Assembly: GCA_045807725.1 (NCBI GenBank)
Contig: JBJMGV010000126.1
Coordinates: forward strand, 186,001-250,000
DNA: 64,000 nucleotides
Direction of reading: 5' to 3'
From: DATENM01 sp045807725
GTDB taxonomy: Bacteria > Acidobacteriota > Blastocatellia > UBA7656
Below are positions 26,274 through 34,037 of the stretch, one piece after another. How positions within the stretch are numbered: position 1 is the first letter of the stretch; each line of letters opens with the position of its first letter. The notes under the pieces are model-generated. The model was not told the DNA's origin. It searched no databases and saw only the letters and a program-made list of their open reading frames with translations. A program made the translations under genes and the position numbers.

Positions 26274-27011
26274 TTAAGGCCGCCGGTTGGCGTTGCCGTT
26301 GCGACCGCCCGCACCGCCGGCGTTGCGATTGCCGGCTCCGCCAGCGGTGTTGGTATTGCCTCTGCTTGCTGTGTTGGCATTGCCGAGGCCGCCACCGCCG
26401 ACGCCGCCGACCGCGCCGCCCGCACTACCAGCGCCGACTTTCGTAGCGGTCTCCTGCGCCATCTGCAAGTGCTGTTGCAGCGTCGGCACCGTACGACCGG
26501 CCCATGCCTTCACATCCGTATCAGAGCCGCTGGCCGACTCGCGCTGAAATTCCGACACGTCTTCGGTGTGATCCTTCACCATCATCGTCATATACTCGCG
26601 GTCAAAGGCTGCGCCCGACAGCTTAGTTAAACGATCCACGTCATCTTGATGCTGCTGATCGAGCGCGGTTGGCAACGTCACGTTCTTTTGCGCCGCCAGC
26701 GACATCAATTCGCTGTTGGCCCGCGAGTGGTCATCTACCATACGCTGGCCGAACTGCTTCACATCATTGCTGGTTCCCTTTTGCGCAGCCATCCGGCCCA
26801 ACTGCACTTCTTCCAAGCCACCGATTGCCGCTTTGGTCATAAAGTCGCGGTCGCCGCTGCTGACGCCATTGCTGTTGGCGTTGCTGTTGGCCATCGTGCT
26901 GTTGGTGTTGCTGTGCGTGTTTGAATTGCTCGAATCCGCGCACGCCGCCATAAGCAGGGTGAAGCTAACGAACAATACGAAAAAGACTGCCGATCCTATT
27001 CTTCTAGTCAT
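26274..27011 (-). CDS. DUF4142 lipoprotein with Gly/Asn-rich tail
   Basis: 245 residues. A lipoprotein signal ends LLMAAC. A Ser/Asn-rich tether follows, then a helical DUF4142 domain (about 55-175): DFMTKAAIGGLEEVQLGRMA, MVDDHSRANSELMSLA and YMTMMVKDHTEDVSEFQR, with paired His residues as in four-helix ferritin-like bundles. The last 55 residues are low-complexity Gly/Asn/Ala. DUF4142 proteins are exported and appear in stress or biofilm settings; no biochemical role is firmly known. Its downstream neighbour msrB, also exported, fits an envelope-stress theme but is on the other strand. Confidence 0.88.
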   Translation of the reverse strand: MTRRIGSAVFFVLFVSFTLLMAACADSSNSNTHSNTNSTMANSNANSNGVSSGDRDFMTKAAIGGLEEVQLGRMAAQKGTSNDVKQFGQRMVDDHSRANSELMSLAAQKNVTLPTALDQQHQDDVDRLTKLSGAAFDREYMTMMVKDHTEDVSEFQRESASGSDTDVKAWAGRTVPTLQQHLQMAQETATKVGAGSAGGAVGGVGGGGLGNANTASRGNTNTAGGAGNRNAGGAGGRNGNANRRP

Positions 27012-27101
27012 CGTCAGGTTCTCTCTTCTGATGAATCTGATTTGCCGCGATCTTTACCAGATCGCCAAGCGCCACTTGAGCAATCTACGGAGTCGCGGGC
27101 A

Positions 27102-28127
27102 TCAAGCCCTGTCGCCGCGACTCTTGCTGCCGCCAACGGAGATGGACGGGCTAGTGTTGCCGTTCGACGCCGGAATGGTTTCGGCAACGCGCGTGATCGA
27201 CTGCGCAATCGAGCGCGGACGCGGCGCGTCGCCTTTACCGGCGGGCCAGCCTTCGCGCTGGCGTGCGCGGTCGCCGTCCGTCTCTTCGGTCTGATCGTGA
27301 AAAAGAATCTGCTGCGTCGGGTACGGCAGGTCGATGCCGTGCTCGCCGAGCTTGCGCCGTATGGCCGGGATCACGCGATCTCTACCGCGCAGGAAATCGG
27401 CGCGACGGCTCTTGGTCCACCAGCGCGCTTTCAAGGTCACGCTGCTGTCGCCGAAGCTGACGGCGAGCACAGACGGCGGCGGCTCCTTTAACACGTCGTC
27501 AACTTCGCTGATCGCTTCGAGGATCAACCGCCGCGCTTCATCAATGTCATCGCCATAGCCGATGCCGACCTCCGTCGCCGCGCGTCGCACGTCGTAGGCG
27601 TTGAAGACCTTGACGCTTTGCGTGTAGATGGTCGCGTTCGGGATCACAATCAAAAAGCCGTCATAGGTCTTGATGAGCGTCGCCCGCGCTTGAATCTCTT
27701 GCACGACGCCTTCGTAACCGGCGACCGCAATCTCATCGCCGAGCTTGAACGGTTGCGCCAGCAGGAGCAGGATGCCGGCCAGAAAGTTTTGCAGGATGTC
27801 GCGGAACGCAAAGCCGATGGCGACGCCGCTGATGCCGAGTACCTGTATGAGATCGCGCGCGTGGAATGACGGCAGGACGATGGAGAGCGTCACCAGCAGC
27901 ATAAACGAAATCACCAGCCACTGGATCAATCGGCCCAGCAGGATGCCGAGATTCTGATGCCGCCTGTGCCTGCTATAGAAGCTAACGATCAGTCGCTTGA
28001 GCCAGCCCGAGAGTAATAACGTGATGGCAAACACCACTACTGCGAGAATCAGGTTCGGCAAGATGGCGATAGCGCCGTTGATGATCGAGTTGATTTTTTC
28101 CCAGGCTGGCCCGATGTCCAGATTCAT
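27102..28127 (-). CDS. MscS-type small-conductance mechanosensitive channel
   Basis: 341 residues from ATG 28127 behind GGAGTAAGGGA. Three membrane spans (about 18-40, 60-85, 90-115) lead into the pore helix and the conserved beta domain: GIAIGFAFRDILQNFLAG, then PFKLGDEIAVAGYEGVVQEI, TLIKTYDGFLIVIPNATI. The C-terminal alpha/beta part ends at HGIDLPYPTQQILFH. The last 60 residues are basic and proline/serine-rich. It opens under membrane tension after hypo-osmotic shock. No partner gene is evident; the DUF4142 gene follows on the same strand after about 90 bp. Confidence 0.92.
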   Translation of the reverse strand: MNLDIGPAWEKINSIINGAIAILPNLILAVVVFAITLLLSGWLKRLIVSFYSRHRRHQNLGILLGRLIQWLVISFMLLVTLSIVLPSFHARDLIQVLGISGVAIGFAFRDILQNFLAGILLLLAQPFKLGDEIAVAGYEGVVQEIQARATLIKTYDGFLIVIPNATIYTQSVKVFNAYDVRRAATEVGIGYGDDIDEARRLILEAISEVDDVLKEPPPSVLAVSFGDSSVTLKARWWTKSRRADFLRGRDRVIPAIRRKLGEHGIDLPYPTQQILFHDQTEETDGDRARQREGWPAGKGDAPRPRSIAQSITRVAETIPASNGNTSPSISVGGSKSRGDRA

Positions 28128-28305
28128 TCCCTTACTCCGCACAGGCGGTCAGCCGACCGTCCCGCGCATCTCTCTTTTGATGGGCAGCGTTCAAGTTCGC
28201 CAGGCCATCGCTTAACACGGCGACGGCGGAACGCGACAACAGTCGCCGATTCCGCCCAGTGGCGAAACGTCGTCTGGCGCGGCTGACTGCTCACTCAGAA
28301 AATCT

Positions 28306-28827
28306 TCAAATCCAGAGCGCCGCTGTTTCGCTCTTTGCCCGCGTAGTCGGCTCAGGCGCGGGACGCGCGATCAGCGCGCGGGCTTCGGCAAGCCGCGCCT
28401 CAAGCGGCAGCCTGCCGCCCTTGACCAGCGCATCAACCAGCTCGACGGCGGTCTGTAGCAGAAATCGCATAGCCGCTTCGTGCGCGAATTCGATGACGAT
28501 CTGGCAGCGCTCCGGCCCATCGGGGTGGAGCGCGCTGGCGTAATGGACAGGAATGCCGGCCAACGTCGCCAGCTCCAACGCGACGCGCGCCGCGATGTGC
28601 CCAAAGCCGATGCGCGCCGCCTTGCGCTCGCTCGCGCTGCCGGCCATACCGTTCGCGCAATGATGCTGGTTGATGCCCGGCAGCAGCGTCAGCAACTGGC
28701 TCATAAAGCCTGTGACCTCGTGCGTCTCTTTGCGCGCCAAATCTTCCAGATGCACCGTCGCCACGAGCACAGGCTTACGGTGATAGCCGTTTTTCCCCTT
28801 GACCGTTTTGATCTTTTCGGTTCGCAT
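28306..28827 (-). CDS. Stand-alone N-terminal domain of cyanophycin synthetase (CphA-N)
   Basis: 173 residues behind GAGAGGACGCGGCT. The whole protein aligns with the first ~160 residues of cyanophycin synthetase: RKPVLVATVHLEDLARKET, FMSQLLTLLPGINQHHC, ARIGFGHIAARVALELATLAG, QIVIEFAHEAAMRFLLQTAVELVDALVKGG. In full CphA this N domain precedes the ATP-grasp and Mur-ligase-like domains and helps hold the growing polymer. Here neither catalytic domain is present: the frame ends after a short Pro/Thr tail and nothing like an ATP-grasp follows in the 178 bp before the MscS gene. It is either a free-standing relative of the N domain or the well-kept head of a lost gene. Its intact frame and ribosome site favour a working gene. 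Confidence 0.75.
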   Translation of the reverse strand: MRTEKIKTVKGKNGYHRKPVLVATVHLEDLARKETHEVTGFMSQLLTLLPGINQHHCANGMAGSASERKAARIGFGHIAARVALELATLAGIPVHYASALHPDGPERCQIVIEFAHEAAMRFLLQTAVELVDALVKGGRLPLEARLAEARALIARPAPEPTTRAKSETAALWI

Positions 28828-28837
28828 AGCCGCGTCC

Positions 28838-29320
28838 TCTCTGTGCGATTGCCATTCGCAATGCGAAACAACAGGTCATTCAATGATCCATTCGTCTCCT
28901 TACCTCATTCCGGCGCGTGGCCCCGATGGCACAGCATCGGATGCTCAACTTCAGCGCACGCAGGAATGTGGGATTGGCAGGTTGTTACGAGCAATCGCTA
29001 TGCCCGCAGCGGCGGCGCACTCGAAACCCGCAGCGAGCGGCAAACACGACTCGCTATGGGCCGCATACGAGCGAGCGCAGCAAAAAGCTGTGACGCATTT
29101 GCACAGAAAGAGATAGGTCGTAAAGAAGGACCGCAGTGAGCGGCGAGGCTTGATAAATAGGCGTGGCCGCGAGTCGCAGACGCGCGCGGCTCATCATTCT
29201 GCGGAGATTTCAGCCGGGATCGAAGCCCAATGGCGCGTCGCACAAATGCCCATCGGCAAGGCCAAGATGGCTCAAATCATATCAGGCGACGCGCCCGCTA
29301 ATGTTCTATAGCCACACACC
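28838..29320. other. Gap without recognisable genes
   Basis: 483 bp upstream of the CphA-N gene and downstream of kynU. AAGGAGACGA before an ATG near 28900 on the minus strand opens only a three-codon frame. Short frames on both strands show no family resemblance. No palindromes or heptamer arrays of the kinds seen elsewhere are present. It may hold the CphA-N promoter. Confidence 0.4.
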
Positions 29321-30499
29321 TCAAGCGGTGACGGCGCTGTGGCCTTCATATGCCTTGCTCTCCAGAATCGTTTTGATCTCGCGGACGGTCAGCTCAAGCT
29401 CTTCGTCTTTGGTGTAGAAATGCGGCGCGACGCGAATGCCCGCGCCGGGTCGGTAATCGAGCAGGTAATCGCGGCGCAGCAACTCTTTCGTCACCTCATA
29501 GCCGTGCGGCACGTCGATGACGACCGAGCCGCCGCGCTGCGCCGCGTCCTTCGGATTGCGCACGGTGAAGCCTGCCTCTTCGGCGATGTCGATCAATCGC
29601 GTCGTCTGGCGAATCGATTTTTCGCGGATGCGATCAACGCCGACTTCGTTGATGATCTCGTAGCCCGACATCGCCGCGTACATTCCCGGCACATTCGGCG
29701 AGCCGTGCAGGAAGCGGTAAATGTCGTCAGCGTAATCCTGCGGCCCGACTTCAAAGGCGAACGGGTGACGGTGCGCCAACCAGCCGGTCATCGCCGGTTG
29801 TAATGTCGGCCACAGATCGCGGCGGACGTAGAGATAGCCCGCGCCCGGCCCGCCGCACAGCCATTTGACTGAGCCGCCGGTCGCAAAGTCCAGCCCCGTG
29901 TCGCGCACGTTGAGCGGAACCGTGCCGGCAGATTGGTAAATGTCGGCGACCACCAGCGCGCCCACCTGATGCGCTCGCTCGGTGATGGCTTTGAGGTCTT
30001 GAATGAGGGCGCTCTTAAAGATGACGTGCGAGACACTGACCAGCAGCGTCTCTTCGTCAATCGCGTCGAGCAGCCGTTCGAGCGGAACCGTCATTCCGTC
30101 ATCCGAAGGCACAGTCACGAGACGAGCGCCGCGTCGTTCGAGCGCGTGAAAGATGTAAATGTTCGATGGAAAGTTGAGCGCTTCGCTGACGATCTTGTTG
30201 CGCTTGCCGCTGAAGTCAAAGCACGAATGGATGAGCGACTGGCAGACCGAGACGTTCTGGTGCATCACGACTTCACCTTCGCCCGCGCCGATGATCTTGC
30301 CGATCAAATCGCCGACCGAACGCGGCATCTCCCACCAGCCTTCTTCCCACGCCCGGATGCCGCGCGTCGCCCACATATCGGCGTATTCGTTCAATCTATC
30401 GCGCGTGCGTGCAGGCATCGCGCCGAGCGAATGCGAGATCATATAGACCGTGTTATCGAGTATGGGAAACTCTTTGCGCCATTCCAACAACTCGTCCAT
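29321..30499 (-). CDS. kynU: Kynureninase-like PLP enzyme
   Basis: 392 residues from ATG 30499 behind AAGGAGAAGCT. An aminotransferase class V fold of the kynureninase group, which cleaves kynurenine or 3-hydroxykynurenine to anthranilate or 3-hydroxyanthranilate and alanine. NTVYMISHSLGAMP is the N-terminal substrate segment, NFPSNIYIFHALERRGA contacts PLP, VVADIYQSAGTVPLNV holds the PLP-ring Asp, and GGSVKWLCGGPGAGYLYVR contains the Schiff-base Lys. Tryptophan 2,3-dioxygenase is the next gene upstream on the same strand, which supports the assignment. A formamidase gene, needed between the two steps, is not in this window. Confidence 0.87.
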   Translation of the reverse strand: MDELLEWRKEFPILDNTVYMISHSLGAMPARTRDRLNEYADMWATRGIRAWEEGWWEMPRSVGDLIGKIIGAGEGEVVMHQNVSVCQSLIHSCFDFSGKRNKIVSEALNFPSNIYIFHALERRGARLVTVPSDDGMTVPLERLLDAIDEETLLVSVSHVIFKSALIQDLKAITERAHQVGALVVADIYQSAGTVPLNVRDTGLDFATGGSVKWLCGGPGAGYLYVRRDLWPTLQPAMTGWLAHRHPFAFEVGPQDYADDIYRFLHGSPNVPGMYAAMSGYEIINEVGVDRIREKSIRQTTRLIDIAEEAGFTVRNPKDAAQRGGSVVIDVPHGYEVTKELLRRDYLLDYRPGAGIRVAPHFYTKDEELELTVREIKTILESKAYEGHSAVTA

Positions 30500-30534
30500 A
30501 GCTTCTCCTTTATTCATCCACGAAGGACTAGGAT

Positions 30535-30827
30535 CAGTGGTCAGTGGCCAGTGGTCAGCGGCCAGTGGCTAGTGATCAGCGGTCAGCGGTTAGTGGTTAG
30601 TTATCAGTGGCCAGTGGTCAGCGGTTAGTTATCAGTGGCCAGTTAGTCCCGTAGGGACGACCTGTTTATAGTTATGGCTGATAGAAACGACGAAGCCCCG
30701 TAGGGGCGCAATGTTGACATCGCGCTCCTGACGGAGCTTGAAGATTCAATCAACTGTGTAACTATAAACATCGCGCTCCTGACGGAGCTTGCCGAACTAA
30801 TAACTGACCACTGGCCACTGGCCACGA
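30535..30827. repeat. Heptamer array plus compound palindromes between kynA and kynU
   Basis: 30535-30642 is about fifteen 7-bp units of the AGTGGTC/AGTGGCC/AGCGGTT type. 30645-30739 is a 95-bp compound of three hairpins (TCCCGTAGGGA, GCCCCGTAGGGGC, GCTCCTGACGGAGC) with linkers such as CTGTTTATAGT. A further GCTCCTGACGGAGC copy follows at about 30775. 30803-30827 is the inverse heptamer arm (CCACTGG type). The kynA stop codon directly adjoins it. No gene is present. Confidence 0.88.
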
Positions 30828-31670
30828 TTATGCTCCATTCGTTGCGCCGAGATAGTTGCGCACCTCCCACAGTTCGGGAAAGAATTTGCGCTCGACGGTC
30901 TTGCGCAAGTAAGCCGCGCCTTCGCTGCCGCCCGTGCCGCTGCGCGTGCCGATCATCCGCTCGACCATCTTGACGTGGCGCAGCCGCCACATCGCAAACA
31001 TCTCGTCGTATTCAATCAAGCTCTCGGCCAGCAGAAACAGGCCGTAGTGGTTCTCCGCGTCTTCATAGATGCGCAGCAATTCGAGGACGCGGCGTTTGTG
31101 CACAGTGTTATCTGCATTACCTTGTGCGCCCTCTTCGTCAGCCGGCATATCGAAGCCGCGCCGCCTTAACAAACCATAGAATGCATCGAGCACCGACGGC
31201 TGCGCGAGCCGCACGAGCAGCCGCTGATGTTCTTCGCTTCCCGCTTCGTAGCCCTTCAAGAAGCGTTCGTCTTTCAAGCCCGACACGTATTCGATCTCGC
31301 GGAACTGAAACGACTGAAAGCCGCTCGCCGGGCGCAGGTGATCGCGGAAGGCGAGAAAGTCCGTAGGCGTCATCGTTTCAAGCACGTCAACCTGCGTGAC
31401 CAGCAACCGCTCGATCTCTATGCAGCGGCGCAGCAGGCGATGCGCCATCAGCGTCTCGTCGCTGTTCAGCTTCTCGATGATTGTGTCCAGCTCGTGCAGC
31501 AGTTGCTTGAACCACAGCTCGTAGACTTGATGAATGATGATGAACAACGTCTCGTCGTGATGCGCCGGGTCGGAGCGCAACTGCTGCAAGCCGATCAAGT
31601 CGCGCACCTTGAGATAGCCGCCATACGTCAGGCGCTGCTCATCTTCACGCTCAGGCAAACCAAACGACAT
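30828..31670 (-). CDS. kynA: Tryptophan 2,3-dioxygenase
   Basis: 280 residues, typical for the tetrameric heme enzyme that opens the indole ring of tryptophan to N-formylkynurenine. LTYGGYLKVRDLIGLQ, ETLFIIIHQVYELWFKQLLHEL (with the active-site His), FLAFRDHLRPASGFQSFQFR (substrate Arg) and WRLRHVKMVERMIGTR with the proximal heme His are all present. TGGAGAGCTA precedes the ATG. It lies in a same-strand series RidA - enoyl-CoA hydratase - kynA - kynU, divided by two repeat hairpins, so the genes may form one regulon even if not a single transcript. Confidence 0.96.
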   Translation of the reverse strand: MSFGLPEREDEQRLTYGGYLKVRDLIGLQQLRSDPAHHDETLFIIIHQVYELWFKQLLHELDTIIEKLNSDETLMAHRLLRRCIEIERLLVTQVDVLETMTPTDFLAFRDHLRPASGFQSFQFREIEYVSGLKDERFLKGYEAGSEEHQRLLVRLAQPSVLDAFYGLLRRRGFDMPADEEGAQGNADNTVHKRRVLELLRIYEDAENHYGLFLLAESLIEYDEMFAMWRLRHVKMVERMIGTRSGTGGSEGAAYLRKTVERKFFPELWEVRNYLGATNGA

Positions 31671-31683
31671 TAGCTCTCCAGAA

Positions 31684-31779
31684 GGGGCTAGGGGCTGGGG
31701 ACTGGGGGCTAGAGAAAGACAGGAACGCTGACGGTTTCCGTCTCTTGCTAGCCCCTGGCCTCTAGTCCCTAGTCCCTGT
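31684..31779. repeat. Heptamer-repeat hairpin, unit GGGGCTA (second locus)
   Basis: The left arm (31684-31715) is GGGGCTA/GGGACTG units; the right arm (31746-31779) is CTAGCCCC/CTAGTCCC units. The centre AGAGAAAGAC...GTCTCTT is related to that of the 6027-6120 element. The enoyl-CoA hydratase stop (31769-31771) lies in the right arm. Confidence 0.88.
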
Positions 31780-32584
31780 TGAAAACCGGCGCGCGCTTAT
31801 CGCGGAACGCCTCGAAGGCTTCGCGGAAATCGGGGTTGAGCATGCAGATGGCCTGCGCCTCGGCTTCGGCTTCCAGAGCCGCTTCCAGGCTCATGTGCAG
31901 CTCGCGGTTGAGCGCCGCCTTCGTCATCCCTAACGCGAAGGCCGGCCCCGCCGCCAACCGCTCGGCCCACGCCCGCGCTTCCGCTTCAAGCAATGCTGCC
32001 GGCACGACACGGTTATACAGGCCGACCTGCGCCGCCTGCTCGGCGCTCACGAAGTCGCCGGTGTAAAGAATCTCCGTCGCTTTGCTCAGGCCGACGACCT
32101 TCGGCAGCAGAAAGGCCGCGCCCATATCCGCGCCGGCCAGTCCGACTTTGACGAACAGGAAAGCGATCTTCGCCGTTTCGGCGGCGATGCGCAGGTCAGC
32201 GGCCAGCGCGATGACCGCGCCCGCGCCCGCCACTGTGCCATTCAACGCAGCGATGACGGGCTTAGGCAGCAGCCTTATGTTGCGGATCAACTCGCACGTC
32301 ATCCGCGTGAACTCAAGCAGCCCGCTCATATCGCGCTTGAACAGCTCGCCGATGATCTCTTCAACATCGCCGCCCGAACAGAAGCCGCGCCCTCGCCCCG
32401 TGATGACGACGACGCGCACCGAATCGCGTGAGCGCAGGGCGGCGAACAACTCGGTCAACTCGCGGTAAACTTCAAAGGTCAACGAGTTCAATCGCTCAGG
32501 CCGATTGAAAGTAATCCACGCCACACCGTCGCGCTCGTCGTAGAGAAAGCTGTTCGGATGAATGTCGGTCGGTTGCGTCGTCAC
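31769..32584 (-). CDS. Enoyl-CoA hydratase/isomerase family protein
   Basis: 271 residues, crotonase fold. FNRPERLNSLTFEVY, GRGFCSGGDVEE and NGTVAGAGAVIALAADLRIA (oxyanion-hole Gly) are clear. KVGLAGADMGAAFLLPKVVG contains the usual catalytic-loop region, although the typical Glu residues of a hydratase are not obvious: the second catalytic Glu position reads Asp/Ala. Starts with GTG, sharing GTGA with the stop of the RidA gene (4-bp overlap), so translation is coupled. GGAGAG precedes it. Association with tryptophan-degradation genes suggests a CoA ester from ring-fission products; this is inference. The reading frame ends inside a heptamer arm. Confidence 0.88.
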   Translation of the reverse strand: MTTQPTDIHPNSFLYDERDGVAWITFNRPERLNSLTFEVYRELTELFAALRSRDSVRVVVITGRGRGFCSGGDVEEIIGELFKRDMSGLLEFTRMTCELIRNIRLLPKPVIAALNGTVAGAGAVIALAADLRIAAETAKIAFLFVKVGLAGADMGAAFLLPKVVGLSKATEILYTGDFVSAEQAAQVGLYNRVVPAALLEAEARAWAERLAAGPAFALGMTKAALNRELHMSLEAALEAEAEAQAICMLNPDFREAFEAFRDKRAPVFNRD

Positions 32585-33006
32585 TTGCTCTCTCCACTAT
32601 CCGCCGTCGCCGGCAGACAGGCGATGGCTTCGATCTCGACTAGCGCGAGGTCTTCGACCAGCGCCGTCACCTCGACCAGCGCCATCGCCGGATAATGACG
32701 GCCCATCAATTCGCGGTAAGCCGCGCCGACTTGCTTGAGGCTCGACGTGTAGGCTTGCTTGTCGGTGACGTAAACGCGCATCTGCGCGATGCTGGTCGCA
32801 TCGCCGCCGGCTTCACGCACTACCGCGATGACATTCGCAAGCGCCTGCGCGAACTGTTCGCAGAAGTCATCACTCACGATGCGCTGCTCGGCGTCCCAGG
32901 CGATCTGCCCGGCGACGAACAGCAGCCTGCCGCCTTCAACGAGCACACCGTTGTTGTACCCGCGCGGCGCGCCGAGCGTTTCAGGATTGATGAAGGTCAT
33001 CCGCAT
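32581..33006 (-). CDS. RidA/YjgF-family deaminase
   Basis: 141 residues of the RidA fold: GYNNGVLVEGGRLLFVAGQI, MRVYVTDKQAYTSSLKQVG, YPAMALVEVTALVEDLALVEIEA. RidA proteins hydrolyse reactive enamines/imines; one branch is 2-aminomuconate deaminase, which acts in the lower part of the kynurenine pathway. The usual RidA Arg near the C-terminus (the R of the NVLVEIEAIA-type block) is not obvious here; Glu at the end of the last strand is kept. Its position beside kynA/kynU genes and coupling to an enoyl-CoA hydratase make the aminomuconate role plausible but unproven. The ribosome site is weak. Confidence 0.85.
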   Translation of the reverse strand: MRMTFINPETLGAPRGYNNGVLVEGGRLLFVAGQIAWDAEQRIVSDDFCEQFAQALANVIAVVREAGGDATSIAQMRVYVTDKQAYTSSLKQVGAAYRELMGRHYPAMALVEVTALVEDLALVEIEAIACLPATADSGESK

Positions 33007-33037
33007 ATCGGCTCGTTCATACTCGCCCAGGCTCGGC

Positions 33038-33835
33038 TCACTTGGCGGGCGCTTCGACCGGCTTCAGCCCGCTGTACTCTTTGAGTATCCACTTGTTGCC
33101 CTCTTTCGAGTTGCGAAAGACGAAGCCGAGTCCGGGCACGAAGTAGTCGTTGATCTCGGCCTCGCCGACCTTGCGATAAAGCCCTAACGCTTTGACCTTG
33201 CCAATCGGCAGCGACAGTTCTTCTTCCTTCAAGACCGTGAAGTTGACGAAGGTCGGCGCGTCGGGTTCGGCTGCCGGCTGGCCCGGCTGTTGCAGCTTTA
33301 TCTTGATCGACTGCGACCACGTCGCTCCGGGTTTCAGCGACGCCGGCTCAATCATCATGTAAGAAGGGTCGCGGTAGAAGAACTCGCTAATCGTCTTGTT
33401 GTTGTCCACATCGCTGTCGGTCTTCTCGTAAAGGATCTGCACCTTGTCGCCGTCGCAGACGTAGTGGCGCTCGATCTGCTGTTTGATCTGGTAGCCGCCG
33501 CTGCTGTCGAGTATCTGGATGATCTCTTTAAAGCCGGTGCGCCCGTTCTCTTCCCACGGGTAGACAATAGCGGTGGCGTCGGCGCTAATGCCGCTTGAAT
33601 AATTGATCGTGTATTTGCGGCGCGAGCCGGGAACCAGCGGGTAATATAGGTTACAGGCTTTGAAATTTGCGTTGACCGGCGTTGGAGGCGGAAGCGGCGG
33701 CAAAGGGGTTATCTCGCCGCGCGGGACGTTGCCGTTGCCGTTGCCGTTGCCGTTGTTCTTGTTAGCGGTCGGGCCAGGGTTACAGGCGCTCAGGGCCGCA
33801 GCCGCGAGCAGAATAAAGACGAGAGGGGTTCGCAT
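33038..33835 (-). CDS. Lipoprotein with Asn/Gly hexamer tract
   Basis: 265 residues from ATG 33835; AAGGATA lies 13-17 bp upstream. A lipoprotein signal ends AALSAC. A low-complexity Asn-Gly stretch and a Pro-rich segment lead into a domain of about 200 residues that starts ACNLYYPLVPGSRRKY and contains WEENGRTGFKEIIQI, PGATWSQSIKI and YFVPGLGFVFR. The shape resembles the secreted domains that begin YYPLxxGxxWxY in many soil bacteria; no function is known. Probably outer-surface or periplasmic. The same-strand genes upstream and downstream are not obviously related. Confidence 0.75.
   Translation of the reverse strand: MRTPLVFILLAAAALSACNPGPTANKNNGNGNGNGNVPRGEITPLPPLPPPTPVNANFKACNLYYPLVPGSRRKYTINYSSGISADATAIVYPWEENGRTGFKEIIQILDSSGGYQIKQQIERHYVCDGDKVQILYEKTDSDVDNNKTISEFFYRDPSYMMIEPASLKPGATWSQSIKIKLQQPGQPAAEPDAPTFVNFTVLKEEELSLPIGKVKALGLYRKVGEAEINDYFVPGLGFVFRNSKEGNKWILKEYSGLKPVEAPAK
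33728..33755. repeat. Hexanucleotide microsatellite in the lipoprotein gene
   Basis: Four to five copies of TTGCCG (minus strand CGGCAA) code the Asn-Gly tract. Unit loss or gain changes the linker by two residues without shifting frame. Confidence 0.85.
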
Positions 33836-34037
33836 CAATCGGTCATATCCTTTCAACTAAGCCTGCTCGACGACGGCTGCGACGCGTCGCGCAAGTAAAA
33901 CTAATTAACACCTCGCGCCGCGCCGCGCAAGCAACGCCGATGATGGCTTCTCGAACCGAAGCGGCGCGTGCTATAACCGGGTCGGCGCAATAGACAATAA
34001 GCATTGAACGGCGCGGCAGCCGTTTTGTTCCGCCGAG

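Noticed and set aside
28799..29116. 105-codon plus-strand frame overlapping the start of the CphA-N gene
   Set aside because: No ribosome site at its ATG, no recognised motif, composition unlike the neighbouring genes.
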